Below the pieces are notes generated by a model. The model saw only the letters and a program-made list of their open reading frames with translations. It was not told the DNA's origin and did not search any database. Position numbers and translations under genes: made by a program. Of a stretch of 32,051 nucleotides of DNA, positions 1 through 8,217 are shown one piece after another (position 1 is the stretch's first letter; each line of letters opens with the position of its first letter). The DNA is from Cytophagales bacterium. GTDB lineage: Bacteria > Bacteroidota > Bacteroidia > Cytophagales > Cyclobacteriaceae. The stretch covers positions 1 through 32,051 of the forward strand of contig DNZD01000050.1 in NCBI GenBank assembly GCA_003504855.1. Reading direction: 5' to 3'.

Positions 1-2658
1 CATGAGTACCGCCACATGGTCCAGTTTGAACGTAGTAAAACCGGCTTCACCAAATTAGTGTCGTGGGTCTTTGGCCAACAGGCCTATGCAGGACTTGCCT
101 TTGCGGCCGCCCCGCAGTGGTTCTGGGAAGGTGATGCCGTAGCGACAGAGACGGCATTTACACCGAGTGGTCGCGGCAGGATTCCAAATTTCGATCTGGT
201 GTTCAGAACCAATATCCTGGAGGGCAGAACCTTCAATTACAGTAAACAATACCTGCGGTCGTACAAACACAATATCCCGAATCATTATGTGCTGGGGTAT
301 AACATGATTTCTTATTTGCGGAAGAAGACCGGAGATCCGCTGATTTGGGATAAGGTGACCCACCGCGCATGGGGCGTTCCTTTTATTCCTTTTGCTTTTT
401 CCAACGCCATCAAGAATAAGACCGGAATGCATGTGTCGGCGCTGTACCGCGAAATGGCTGCTGAACGAAAGAAAGACTATGAACAGGCATTGGCTGGTAT
501 TGATTTAACAAGTTTCGAAACAGTTTCCCAACGGCGTAACAGTGCCTACACTGACTACTTCTATCCCCAACCGATGGACAACCACCGGGTAATGGTGACA
601 AAGTCAGGCATTGGGGACATTGAAACCCTGGTAGTGCTCGGTCCTGATGGGAAAGAAGAAGATAAATACGTGCAGGGACCGGTCAATGAATCGGGTATGC
701 TGTCGGTAGCTAACCAGCGCGTAGTGTGGAACGAGTACCGATTTGATCCGCGGTGGTTAGTGCACACGTACGCCATCGTGAAAGGATACGATTTCAAGAG
801 CCGGCAGGAGCGGGTGATCTCTTCGCATACCCGGTATGCTGGCGCAGCCTTGTCTCCGGATGGGGAACGTGTGGCCACTGTCGAGTCTACCCATGATTAC
901 CACAACCGCATGGTGATCCTGGACTATATGAGTGGCAAGGTGTTGGCTGAACTTCCTAATCCGGAAAATGATCTCTTATCGATGCCCAAATGGTCTGCTG
1001 ACGGTAAGTCGCTGGTGGTGTTGCGTACATCAGCAGCCGGACGAACCATCTCACGTATTGACGCCACAACGGGTGCTTCCGAAAACCTGATTGCCATAGG
1101 CAGTGAAAACGTGGGCTACCCGGTACTGTTTGATCGCTATTTGCTTTTCAACTCGCCGGTGTCGGGTATTGATAATATCTACGCACTGGATATGCAATCC
1201 GGTGAACGCTATCAGGTTACTTCTGCAAAGTACGGCGCCTACAATCCTGCCGTATCCCCGGATGGAAAGACACTGTATTACAACAATCAGGCAAAAGATG
1301 GGATGGATGTGGTGCGTACGGAATTCAACCCATTGGCATGGAAGAAGTTCATAACGCCAGCACCATCGGCCAATAATATGTACGATCACCTGGTGGAGCA
1401 GGAGGGGAATCCTGCTGTATTCTCGCAGGTTGGAAAGGAACAATTCCCGGTATCCCGGTACCATCGTGCACAAGGGATGATTAACCCGCACAGCTGGGGA
1501 CCGTATTTTATTAACTCACTTACCCAGGCCCAGGTAGGCATCGCGTCCAATGATATCCTCAGCACGACGGCCATCAATGCTGGATATATTTATGATATCA
1601 ACGAACGCAACGGTGCGTGGAAAGCCAAGGTGAGCTATCAGGGATTTCTGCCCATTATTGATTTCAGTTACGCCCAAACATCGCGATCAGTGAACGAGGG
1701 CAACTACACATTCTACCGGATTGATACCCTGCAAAAGGCGCCGGTCAAGTTGGATACGATAGCTTCTCAAAAGAACATGACTTTTCACTGGAACGAGAAG
1801 ACCATTGAAACCGGACTTCGGCTTCCCTTGCTCACCACCACTTCAAAATTTATTGGCAGTGTTACCCTCGGCAATATGATCGGGTATTCTCAAATCAGTG
1901 GGTTCACGAATTCAGTGAGCAACAGCCGTATCGTGCCTGCCTTTGAACGCAGCGGACCCAAGTCAGCACCAACGGTATCCACCAAAGATGGGGCTTACTT
2001 CTTTCGCGATTATGCCGACAACGGCAACCTGATCTACAACCACTTCAGTGTGACCGCATACCGGGTGCTGAAACAAAGCCGCCGGGATATCAACAGCAAG
2101 TGGGGACAAGGTGTATTCATTGATTACTTCAATACCCCCTATGGTGGAAATTTTAATGGAGGGCAGTTCTCTTTCTATGGTCTGACCTACTTCCCTGGAT
2201 TGTTCAAGCACCATTCCATTTGGGGTTACTGGGCCTATCAACACAGCGTGATCAAGGCCGGAACCCTTAATCAGAATGGGGTGAAAGACAATTACATGTT
2301 TCGCAACCAGATTCCGCTGCCCCGCGGTCAATCCGTTTCCCGTGCACAGAACATCTATTCCATGGCGGTGAACTACACCCTGCCACTCTGGTATCCGGAT
2401 ATTGCACTTGGTCCGCTGTTGAATATTCAACGCATCCGCGCCAACGGATTTCTGGATTATGCCCAGGGTACCAATCCGGATTTCGTCACCGCCAAACTCA
2501 ATGGCAAGTCCAATTACCTCTCCACGGGGGTGGAGGTGCGGTTCGATTTTAACGTCATGCGGTTCCTGCAGCAATTTAATGTGGGCTTCCGCTACTCTTA
2601 CGGTATCTCACCATCTGTTACCCAGTTTGAAGTGCTCGTAGGCAGCTTCAATTTCTGA
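1..2658 (+). CDS. Gluzincin-like metallopeptidase / beta-propeller / outer-membrane barrel protein (5' partial)
   Basis: The reading frame is open to the first base, so the gene starts upstream; 885 residues are visible. The first five codons read HEYRH, a match to the zinc-protease motif HExxH. About 37 residues later comes WFWEGDA (Glu at visible residue 43), like the third zinc ligand region of gluzincins. Residues ~210-450 contain TolB/WD40-type propeller repeats (LSPDGERVAT, WSADGKSLVV, VSPDGKTLYY). The rest, ~500-885, has alternating aromatic strands and ends in a terminal Phe (VLVGSFNF), typical of an outer-membrane barrel. By family logic this would be a surface or periplasmic protease anchored in the outer membrane; the substrate is unknown. 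The internal ATG at base 16 would cut off the HExxH motif and is not a credible start. No terminator is visible after the stop. Confidence 0.8.
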   Translation, partial: HEYRHMVQFERSKTGFTKLVSWVFGQQAYAGLAFAAAPQWFWEGDAVATETAFTPSGRGRIPNFDLVFRTNILEGRTFNYSKQYLRSYKHNIPNHYVLGYNMISYLRKKTGDPLIWDKVTHRAWGVPFIPFAFSNAIKNKTGMHVSALYREMAAERKKDYEQALAGIDLTSFETVSQRRNSAYTDYFYPQPMDNHRVMVTKSGIGDIETLVVLGPDGKEEDKYVQGPVNESGMLSVANQRVVWNEYRFDPRWLVHTYAIVKGYDFKSRQERVISSHTRYAGAALSPDGERVATVESTHDYHNRMVILDYMSGKVLAELPNPENDLLSMPKWSADGKSLVVLRTSAAGRTISRIDATTGASENLIAIGSENVGYPVLFDRYLLFNSPVSGIDNIYALDMQSGERYQVTSAKYGAYNPAVSPDGKTLYYNNQAKDGMDVVRTEFNPLAWKKFITPAPSANNMYDHLVEQEGNPAVFSQVGKEQFPVSRYHRAQGMINPHSWGPYFINSLTQAQVGIASNDILSTTAINAGYIYDINERNGAWKAKVSYQGFLPIIDFSYAQTSRSVNEGNYTFYRIDTLQKAPVKLDTIASQKNMTFHWNEKTIETGLRLPLLTTTSKFIGSVTLGNMIGYSQISGFTNSVSNSRIVPAFERSGPKSAPTVSTKDGAYFFRDYADNGNLIYNHFSVTAYRVLKQSRRDINSKWGQGVFIDYFNTPYGGNFNGGQFSFYGLTYFPGLFKHHSIWGYWAYQHSVIKAGTLNQNGVKDNYMFRNQIPLPRGQSVSRAQNIYSMAVNYTLPLWYPDIALGPLLNIQRIRANGFLDYAQGTNPDFVTAKLNGKSNYLSTGVEVRFDFNVMRFLQQFNVGFRYSYGISPSVTQFEVLVGSFNF

Positions 2659-2681
2659 TTCCGAAAGTCCCCGAAAACTGC

Positions 2682-2711
2682 TTGAAAATCGGCTCCGTTG
2701 GCCTATTTTTG
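2682..2711 (+). promoter_or_regulatory. Bacteroidota-type promoter for the E2-hslV pair
   Basis: TTG at 2682-2684, exactly 19 bases, then TATTTTTG at 2704-2711, matching the Bacteroidota consensus TTTG-N19-TAnnTTTG. Transcription would begin around 2717, leaving a leader of about 20 bases before the ATG at 2740. Confidence 0.7.
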
Positions 2712-2739
2712 GACCTCGTTTGAACCAAAAGCAGAAAGC

Positions 2740-4365
2740 ATGGCAGAAATCGTCCGAATGCCTAAGATGAGTGATACGATGACCGAAGGGGTGATCGCAA
2801 AATGGCATAAGAAGGTGGGAGATACGGTTAAATCCGGTGACCTGATGGCAGAAATTGAGACTGACAAGGCCACCATGGATTACGAATCTTTTAACAGCGG
2901 CGTGGTATTGTACCTCGGTGCCAAAGAAGGTCAGGCAGTGAAGATCAACGACGTACTCGCTATTGTGGGTAAGTCCGGAGAGGATTTTTCGGCCCTGCTG
3001 GCTTCGTCCCAAGCTACTGCAGCTGCCGCAGGCAAGACAGAAACCAAGACAGAAACAGCCGTGGCCGTCGCCGCACCGGCCATTGATACCACTGGCATCA
3101 AAGCCGAAATCGTCCTCATGCCCAAGATGAGCGATACCATGGTGGAAGGCGTGATCGCCGCATGGCATAAGAAAGTAGGGGACGCTGTGAAGTCAGGTGA
3201 ATTGTTGGCCGAAATCGAGACGGACAAGGCCACGATGGAATATGAATCCTACAACACCGGTACCTTGTTGTACATCGGTGCCAAAGAAAAAGAAGGCGTG
3301 GCAGTGAACGGCGTACTCGCGATCGTCGGCGATAAGAATGCTGACTGGCAAACGCTGCTGAAAGCACATCACGCAAAAGGCAGTGCCGCCACCGCACCTG
3401 CCATGCAAGCGGCACCTGAAGCTGCGGCTACTGCCGCTTCTACTAATTCAGGCAGTGCTTCACACAGCAATGGCCGAATGAAAGTGTCCCCGCTGGCACG
3501 CAAGATGGCCAAAGACCTCGGCGTAGACCTTTCACAAGTAGCAGGTACCGGCGAACATGGCCGGATAACCAAACGAGATATAGAGAATTTCAAGCCTGGC
3601 AAATCAGCACCTGCATCAACTGCACCTGCGGCTTCGGCGTCAGCAAAGTCAGCACCCTTGGTGTTGCCAGCTGTCGTGGGCAAAGAGAGCTTTGAAGAGA
3701 TCCCGGTTTCCCAGATGCGCAAGACCATCGCGCGTCGTCTGGCAGAAAGCAAGTTCAGTGCTCCGCACTTCTACCTGACCATGGAGATCAACATGGATAA
3801 GGCCATCGAGGCGCGGAAGAGCATGAATGAGATATCCCCTGTGAAGATATCATTCAATGATATGGTCATTAAAGCGGTCGCCGCTGCCCTGCGTCAGCAC
3901 CCCGATGTAAACGTAAGCTGGCTCGGTGATAAAATGCGCAAGAACCACCACATCCACATCGGTGTGGCCGTAGCGGTTCCGGATGGTTTGCTGGTGCCGG
4001 TTGTTCGCTTTGCGGATAATAAGTCGCTTTCACACATCGCGGCTGAAGTAAAGGACCTGGCGCAGAAGGCACACGACAAGAAATTACAACCCAGCGACTG
4101 GGAGGGAAGCACCTTCACGATTTCAAACCTGGGTATGTTTGGTATTGAAGATTTCACGGCCATTATCAACCCTCCGGATGCCTGCATCCTGGCCATCGGT
4201 GGTATTAAGGAAACAGCCGTTGTCCGCAATGGCCAACTGGTGCCTGGCAACGTGATGAAGGTGACCATGTCATGCGACCATCGCGCGGTTGATGGTGCTG
4301 TGGGCGCTGCCTTCCTGAAGACATTCAAGAGTCTCCTCGAGGAGCCGGTCAGAATCCTGATCTGA
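2740..4365 (+). CDS. pdhC: Dihydrolipoamide acetyltransferase, E2 of pyruvate dehydrogenase complex (two lipoyl domains)
   Basis: This is the 541-residue E2 core acyltransferase that moves the acetyl group from lipoamide to CoA. Two near-identical lipoyl domains occupy residues ~1-80 and ~121-203, each with the ETDKATM loop; the lipoylated lysines are K43 and K163. Ala/Thr-rich linkers follow. A peripheral subunit-binding domain lies at ~247-284 (SPLARKMAKDLGVDL, GTGEHGRITKRD). The catalytic domain runs from ~318 to 541 and contains DHRAVDG (H514, D518). The start at ATG 2740 (MAEIVRMPKM) is chosen because the lipoyl domain begins there; the longer TTG-initiated frame would overlap the promoter. 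hslV follows after 15 bases and is probably co-transcribed. E1 and E3 genes are not in the window. A branched-chain 2-oxoacid E2 cannot be excluded, but two tandem lipoyl domains favour pyruvate. Confidence 0.93.
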   Translation: MAEIVRMPKMSDTMTEGVIAKWHKKVGDTVKSGDLMAEIETDKATMDYESFNSGVVLYLGAKEGQAVKINDVLAIVGKSGEDFSALLASSQATAAAAGKTETKTETAVAVAAPAIDTTGIKAEIVLMPKMSDTMVEGVIAAWHKKVGDAVKSGELLAEIETDKATMEYESYNTGTLLYIGAKEKEGVAVNGVLAIVGDKNADWQTLLKAHHAKGSAATAPAMQAAPEAAATAASTNSGSASHSNGRMKVSPLARKMAKDLGVDLSQVAGTGEHGRITKRDIENFKPGKSAPASTAPAASASAKSAPLVLPAVVGKESFEEIPVSQMRKTIARRLAESKFSAPHFYLTMEINMDKAIEARKSMNEISPVKISFNDMVIKAVAAALRQHPDVNVSWLGDKMRKNHHIHIGVAVAVPDGLLVPVVRFADNKSLSHIAAEVKDLAQKAHDKKLQPSDWEGSTFTISNLGMFGIEDFTAIINPPDACILAIGGIKETAVVRNGQLVPGNVMKVTMSCDHRAVDGAVGAAFLKTFKSLLEEPVRILI

Positions 4366-4380
4366 TAGGGCTCAGACGCC

Positions 4381-4917
4381 ATGGAGAAAATCCACGCAAC
4401 TACCATCCTGGCCGTACACCATAACGGCAGCATCGCCATTGGCGGGGATGGACAGGCAACGCTGGGTAACACCATCGCGAAAAGCAACGTAAAGAAAATC
4501 CGCAAGCTGCAGGACGGCAAGGTATTGACTGGATTCGCCGGCTCTACAGCCGATGCATTTACCCTGCTCGACCGTTTTGATGAAAAGCTCAATGCCTATG
4601 GTGGCAACATGAAGCGTGCAGCCATTGAACTGGCCAAAGACTGGCGTACCGATCGCTTTCTTCGCCGGCTAGAAGCGATGTTGATTGTAGCCAACAAAGA
4701 TGAAATCCTGATGGTGTCTGGTACAGGAGACGTCATCGAGCCTGATAATCAGGTAGCTGCCATTGGTTCAGGAGCCATGTATGCACAATCGGCTGCCCTG
4801 GCCATGAAGAAGTTTGCGCCGCACCTTACTGCGGAGGAAATGGTGCGGGAGAGCCTGCACATCGCTGCAGACATCTGCATTTATACCAACCACAACCTGG
4901 TGGTCGAGAAGATCTGA
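4381..4917 (+). CDS. hslV: ATP-dependent protease proteolytic subunit HslV
   Basis: This 178-residue protein is the peptidase ring of the HslUV (ClpYQ) protease. Family signatures are clear: [10 protein letters not shown] at the mature N-terminus, [39 protein letters not shown] and the C-terminal [10 protein letters not shown]. The catalytic nucleophile is expected to be Thr7, exposed after removal of MEKIHA; this propeptide is a little longer than the single Met of the E. coli protein. The ATPase partner hslU is not nearby, so the usual hslVU pairing is broken here. It lies 15 bases downstream of the E2 gene. Its stop codon directly abuts the stop codon of the convergent hydrolase gene, with no base between. 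Confidence 0.95.
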   Translation: MEKIHATTILAVHHNGSIAIGGDGQATLGNTIAKSNVKKIRKLQDGKVLTGFAGSTADAFTLLDRFDEKLNAYGGNMKRAAIELAKDWRTDRFLRRLEAMLIVANKDEILMVSGTGDVIEPDNQVAAIGSGAMYAQSAALAMKKFAPHLTAEEMVRESLHIAADICIYTNHNLVVEKI

Positions 4918-6249
4918 TTACTTCGTCCTGGTTGCCTTGATGTCGTTGCCACCCTGGTGGAGAATCAAGCCGATAACTTCGCCGGCGTCATTGCGTGTAA
5001 ATTCAATCTGCGCATCCACCGCCGTGAGATAGAAATGGTCTTTTGACTCCGCGTAGAGCTCGAAGGCCGGTTGTCCCGTCATCTGTCCGTATAATTGTCC
5101 ATCCTTGAGCGTCACGGTAATAGAAGGCAACGAAATCTGGTAGTTGCCTGGATAGGCCTGCATGACATCGTCGGGAAGTACGATCGGCTTGCGTAACTTC
5201 TTGAGCGGCTGCTTGTCATCCAGCCAATGAAATCCGATGTCGTCGGCGCCAGCTGTGGAGTTGGTCAGGATGACGATAGCCTTTTTGCTTCCCGGGCTGA
5301 ATCCGAGAAAACTGCGAAAGCCCCCTGTGCCGCCATTGTGCCAGACGGTTTCGCCCGTAATGTGCCAGCCCAGGCCGATCTTGGTGGTTTCCCGAGTCGT
5401 GCTGCTGCGTGCACGGTGGGCCTGCACCATTGCCTTCCCAAGGGGCTTTGAGGATGGTTCCAGATTGGCAATGGCATATTTCATCATATCCTCCGCTGTG
5501 GAGAGTAACCCGCCGGCCGATTGCATGCTGCTTTCATCAGACCAGGTCCATGCATGTACGGGAGTGGAACCGGCATAACCCGTGGCGACGTGAGCATGAT
5601 GCTGATTGGGCATATTCAGCCAGGTGTTATTCATCTTCAACGGTTTCAGAAGATTGCTGGTCACCAGTTCGCGGTAGGTGGACTTGTGCTCGCGGGCCAG
5701 CGTTACGCCCAGCAAACCCATGCCGAAGTTGGAGTATTCATACTGCTCGCCGATGTTTCTTGGTAACGTGTATTGGGATAAGAAACTGAACATCTTGTCA
5801 GCGGTATAATCGATATACGGATCATCATTGGAGCCGGGTGCAAAATTGGAAGGCATGCGGGGTAAACCCGAATGGGCCGTTGCGAGGTCCAGGAAAGTAA
5901 TGACCTTGTTGTCGCGGGTGGGCACCTTGACGGTTTCGGGGAGGTACTTCTGAATGGGATCTTCCAATGAGAGTGTTTTCATTTCCACATCCAGCGCCAG
6001 CAGGGTTGTGGTAAATGTTTTGGTGATGGATCCGATTTCAAAAAGTGTTGTGGAGGTTACCGGTTGTTTGGTGGCAACATCCGCAAAACCTGCTGCGTAA
6101 TAGTGGATCTTTCCATGGTCATAGACACCAATAATGATTCCGGGTGTCTCTTTACCGTCTACGCGTTCCTGAGCAAGGGTCTGCAGGTCCTGGGCTCGTG
6201 CAATGGAAAATATCGCTATGATGGCGATAAGCAATAACCATTTTTTCAT
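4918..6249 (-). CDS. Secreted serine hydrolase, class C beta-lactamase / penicillin-binding fold
   Basis: 443 residues from ATG 6249 (MKKWLLLIAI...), chosen because a signal peptide of about 19 residues ending ARA-Q starts there. Catalytic motifs of the serine beta-lactamase/DD-peptidase fold are present: SITK (S74, K77), YSN (Y172, N174) and HNGG (H304). Motif order and spacing match the class C / AmpH / PBP4* group. The C-terminal ~85 residues form a separate small domain (PGNYQISLPSITVTLKDGQLYGQ) common in periplasmic members. The likely role is a periplasmic esterase or peptidase acting on peptidoglycan peptides or small D-amino-acid esters; antibiotic resistance should not be assumed from the fold. 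The aminotransferase gene ends 37 bases upstream, so the two may be transcribed together. Confidence 0.85.
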   Translation of the reverse strand: MKKWLLLIAIIAIFSIARAQDLQTLAQERVDGKETPGIIIGVYDHGKIHYYAAGFADVATKQPVTSTTLFEIGSITKTFTTTLLALDVEMKTLSLEDPIQKYLPETVKVPTRDNKVITFLDLATAHSGLPRMPSNFAPGSNDDPYIDYTADKMFSFLSQYTLPRNIGEQYEYSNFGMGLLGVTLAREHKSTYRELVTSNLLKPLKMNNTWLNMPNQHHAHVATGYAGSTPVHAWTWSDESSMQSAGGLLSTAEDMMKYAIANLEPSSKPLGKAMVQAHRARSSTTRETTKIGLGWHITGETVWHNGGTGGFRSFLGFSPGSKKAIVILTNSTAGADDIGFHWLDDKQPLKKLRKPIVLPDDVMQAYPGNYQISLPSITVTLKDGQLYGQMTGQPAFELYAESKDHFYLTAVDAQIEFTRNDAGEVIGLILHQGGNDIKATRTK

Positions 6250-6286
6250 AGTTGGAAGGTTGTGATAATGAAGATACGCCATTCCC

Positions 6287-7471
6287 TCAGGAATGTTCGA
6301 TGGCATCCAGAATCATTTCAGCAGATTCTTTCAGTTGGTCCATGCCAATGGTGAGTGGCGGAGCCATGCGTATGCTGTAGGGGTGGGAGAGGAACCAATA
6401 CAGGATGATCCCATTCTCACGGGCCCGGGCTACGATTCGGTTTACTTTTTCTGCAGAGGCGAAATCCATCGCAAACATCAACCCGATCCGTCTGATTTCA
6501 CGGATGTCCGGATGTTGCAGCAGGGATTGTAAATACCGGCCTTTTTCTTCTACCTGGTCAATTAGTTTCTCTTGCGTCAGTACTTCAAGTGTTGCATGGG
6601 CCGAAGCGCAGCACACCGGATTTCCGCCAAAGGTGGTGATGTGGCCCAGCATCGGATCATGGGTCAATGACTTCATGTGGGCCTCCGATGAGACGAAGGT
6701 GCCAATAGGCAGTCCGCCGCCGAATGCTTTGGCCAGCGTGAGAATGTCGGGAGCAACGCCGTAGTGCTCAAATGCAAATAGCTTTCCCGTCCGGCCCATA
6801 CCGCACTGAATCTCGTCGAAGATGAGCATTGATCCGGTCTCATCACAACGGTTGCGCAAGGCCTGCATGAATTCCATGGAGGGGATACGCACACCGGCAT
6901 CGCCCTGGATGGTCTCGATAATTACGCCTGCCGTTTGATTAGTGATTTGGCTCAGTTCACTTGTTTCATTGAAGGTCAGGAAGCGAACGTCGGGAAGTAA
7001 AGGTCTGAAGGCGATTTTCTTTACTTCGTTACCAGACACGCTCATCGACCCGTGCGTGCTGCCGTGGTAAGATTTTCGAAACGAGACAAGTTCGGTGCGG
7101 CCTGTTACCCGTTTGGCCAGCTTGAGGGCCGCCTCGTTGGCTTCCGTGCCCGAGTTAACAAAGTAGCAGCAGTTTAAGGTGGGAGGGAGCAGGCTGGTGA
7201 GTAAACTCGCCAATTGATTCGGTGCGGATTGTATGTACTCACCGTACACCATCACATGCAGATGTTTGTCCAACTGCCGGTGGATGGCGTCCAATACGTG
7301 CGGGTGGCGATGGCCGATACTGCTTACGCCGATGCCGGAAATCATATCGGTATATCGCTTGCCATCGGGTGAATAAAGGTAAATTCCTTCGGCACGCTCA
7401 ATGGCGATGTCAAAGGGGAATGGCGACGTCTGCGCCATGCGATGAAGGAAGGTATCCCGATCGAAGTTCAC
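6287..7471 (-). CDS. Class III pyridoxal-phosphate aminotransferase (acetylornithine/ornithine-like)
   Basis: About 394 residues from GTG 7471. PLP-binding features of class III aminotransferases: NSGTEANE (residues ~107-113), SYHGSTHGS, the IFDEIQCGMGRTGK segment (D219) and LTLAKAFGGGLP, where K248 should form the Schiff base. The N-terminal motif AEGIYLYSPDGKRYTDMISGIGV is typical. The frame stays open to 7537, but that region is a transcription terminator, so the start must lie downstream of it; GTG 7471 gives an N-terminus of normal length, and ATG 7438 is an alternative. The substrate cannot be fixed from sequence. No arginine or lysine pathway genes adjoin it, so argD is not assigned. 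Confidence 0.85.
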   Translation of the reverse strand: MNFDRDTFLHRMAQTSPFPFDIAIERAEGIYLYSPDGKRYTDMISGIGVSSIGHRHPHVLDAIHRQLDKHLHVMVYGEYIQSAPNQLASLLTSLLPPTLNCCYFVNSGTEANEAALKLAKRVTGRTELVSFRKSYHGSTHGSMSVSGNEVKKIAFRPLLPDVRFLTFNETSELSQITNQTAGVIIETIQGDAGVRIPSMEFMQALRNRCDETGSMLIFDEIQCGMGRTGKLFAFEHYGVAPDILTLAKAFGGGLPIGTFVSSEAHMKSLTHDPMLGHITTFGGNPVCCASAHATLEVLTQEKLIDQVEEKGRYLQSLLQHPDIREIRRIGLMFAMDFASAEKVNRIVARARENGIILYWFLSHPYSIRMAPPLTIGMDQLKESAEMILDAIEHS

Positions 7472-7498
7472 GGGGCAAGATTCGGAACAATAGAGCGC

Positions 7499-7531
7499 AA
7501 AAAAAAGCCCCTGCAGAGAACCTGCAGAGGC
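7499..7531 (-). terminator. Rho-independent terminator of the small secreted protein gene
   Basis: On the minus strand, GCCTCTGCAG pairs with CTGCAGGGGC (10 bp including one G-U) across a 5-base loop, followed by eight U residues. It sits 27 bases after the stop codon of the small secreted protein gene and before the aminotransferase start. Confidence 0.85.
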
Positions 7532-7557
7532 CATCACTAAACACCCTATCTTAAGTA

Positions 7558-7842
7558 TTATTTGGGTCCCGGGCCATCCGTTTCGGCCAGGGCCATTGAG
7601 TTAGCTTTCTTCACGCGTCGGTGGGACGACAGCAACGGCCGGCCGGGTCCCTCTTTGCGTTTCTTGGTAAGTACCACACAAGAGCGACCTGCAGCGCGGT
7701 GCACCTGTGTGCGATACTTGGGCTTGTCAAACTTGGGCTTTGGACCTGCGTTCGCTACCTGCGAAAAAAGCACGCCGGCAAGAATCAACAGGACGAGGAT
7801 CACCACTTGCGTGAAGCGGTGACGTACGTTAATGTTGGACAT
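7558..7842 (-). CDS. Small basic secreted protein, function unknown
   Basis: 94 residues from ATG 7842 (MSNINVRHRF); a start three codons earlier at 7851 is also possible. A signal peptide or membrane anchor (VVILVLLILAGVLF) runs to about residue 30 and ends in a possible cleavage site at ANA-GP. The remaining ~65 residues are rich in Lys, Arg and Pro with two Cys-free basic stretches around a single Cys. I do not recognise a domain. It has a strong terminator directly downstream and appears to be a single-gene transcript. It could be a cell-envelope protein; nothing more specific can be supported. Confidence 0.55.
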   Translation of the reverse strand: MSNINVRHRFTQVVILVLLILAGVLFSQVANAGPKPKFDKPKYRTQVHRAAGRSCVVLTKKRKEGPGRPLLSSHRRVKKANSMALAETDGPGPK

Positions 7843-7986
7843 CGTGGCCATGGGCTCTATTGTTTAACAACGAAACAAATGTGCGGCCTCCCGACCGCTC
7901 AATCCGTCGAGAAATGGCCTAAACCCTACATTGGTACACTAACCTGAATCGGCAACGGCTAATACATCTTTAGTACTATAGACACT

Positions 7987-8008
7987 TTGATATGCTATTG
8001 AATATCAA
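7987..8008. repeat. Inverted repeat, possible operator
   Basis: Perfect 7-base arms TTGATAT and ATATCAA separated by 8 bases, in the divergent intergenic region. The size suits a dimeric regulator site, but the region is AT-rich and there is no second copy to support it. Confidence 0.3.
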
Positions 8009-8205
8009 TACTTTATGATTTCAGAACTTTCTCAACCGGTCTTACAGTCTTTGTTGCGACATGCCTTGGAAAATGCCGGAGGCTAAAAATGAGCTAAAAA
8101 TGAGGCTGAATCTTACGTAACCACTGAGGGTGACTTGATCTGGCGTAGTGGGACGAAAGGCGCATTCCGGGTCCCAAGGAAGGGTCCATTGATCACTTGA
8201 CGCAC

Positions 8206-8213
8206 TATCTTTG
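8206..8213 (+). promoter_or_regulatory. Possible -7 element for the transporter gene
   Basis: TATCTTTG matches TAnnTTTG perfectly, but no TTG lies 19 bases upstream (the nearest is 14 bases away). It ends only 4 bases before the ATG, so use of this box would give a leaderless message. Confidence 0.4.
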
Positions 8214-8217
8214 GGCC

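Larger units (their letters stand above)
7852..8217. other. Intergenic region between divergent genes
   Basis: 366 bases with no convincing gene. It holds an inverted repeat TTGATAT-N8-ATATCAA (7987-8008), a tandem duplication of GCTAAAAATGA (8082-8092 and 8093-8103) and a TATCTTTG promoter-like box just before the transporter. A 61-codon minus-strand frame across 8042-8227 overlaps the transporter start and has no coding character that I can see. Confidence 0.6.

Noticed and set aside
1963..2574. 203-codon minus-strand open frame
   Set aside because: It is fully antisense to the barrel part of the first gene, whose frame shows clear family motifs; its product has no signal, motif or domain.
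4918..6249. Calling the serine hydrolase an antibiotic-resistance beta-lactamase
   Set aside because: The SxxK/YxN/HxG motifs define the fold only; most members in Bacteroidota are esterases or peptidases, and no ampR-like regulator is adjacent.
7472..7537. Longer N-terminus for the aminotransferase starting at ATG 7537
   Set aside because: The extension is the sequence of a strong minus-strand terminator hairpin with its U-tract, which would end any transcript covering it.
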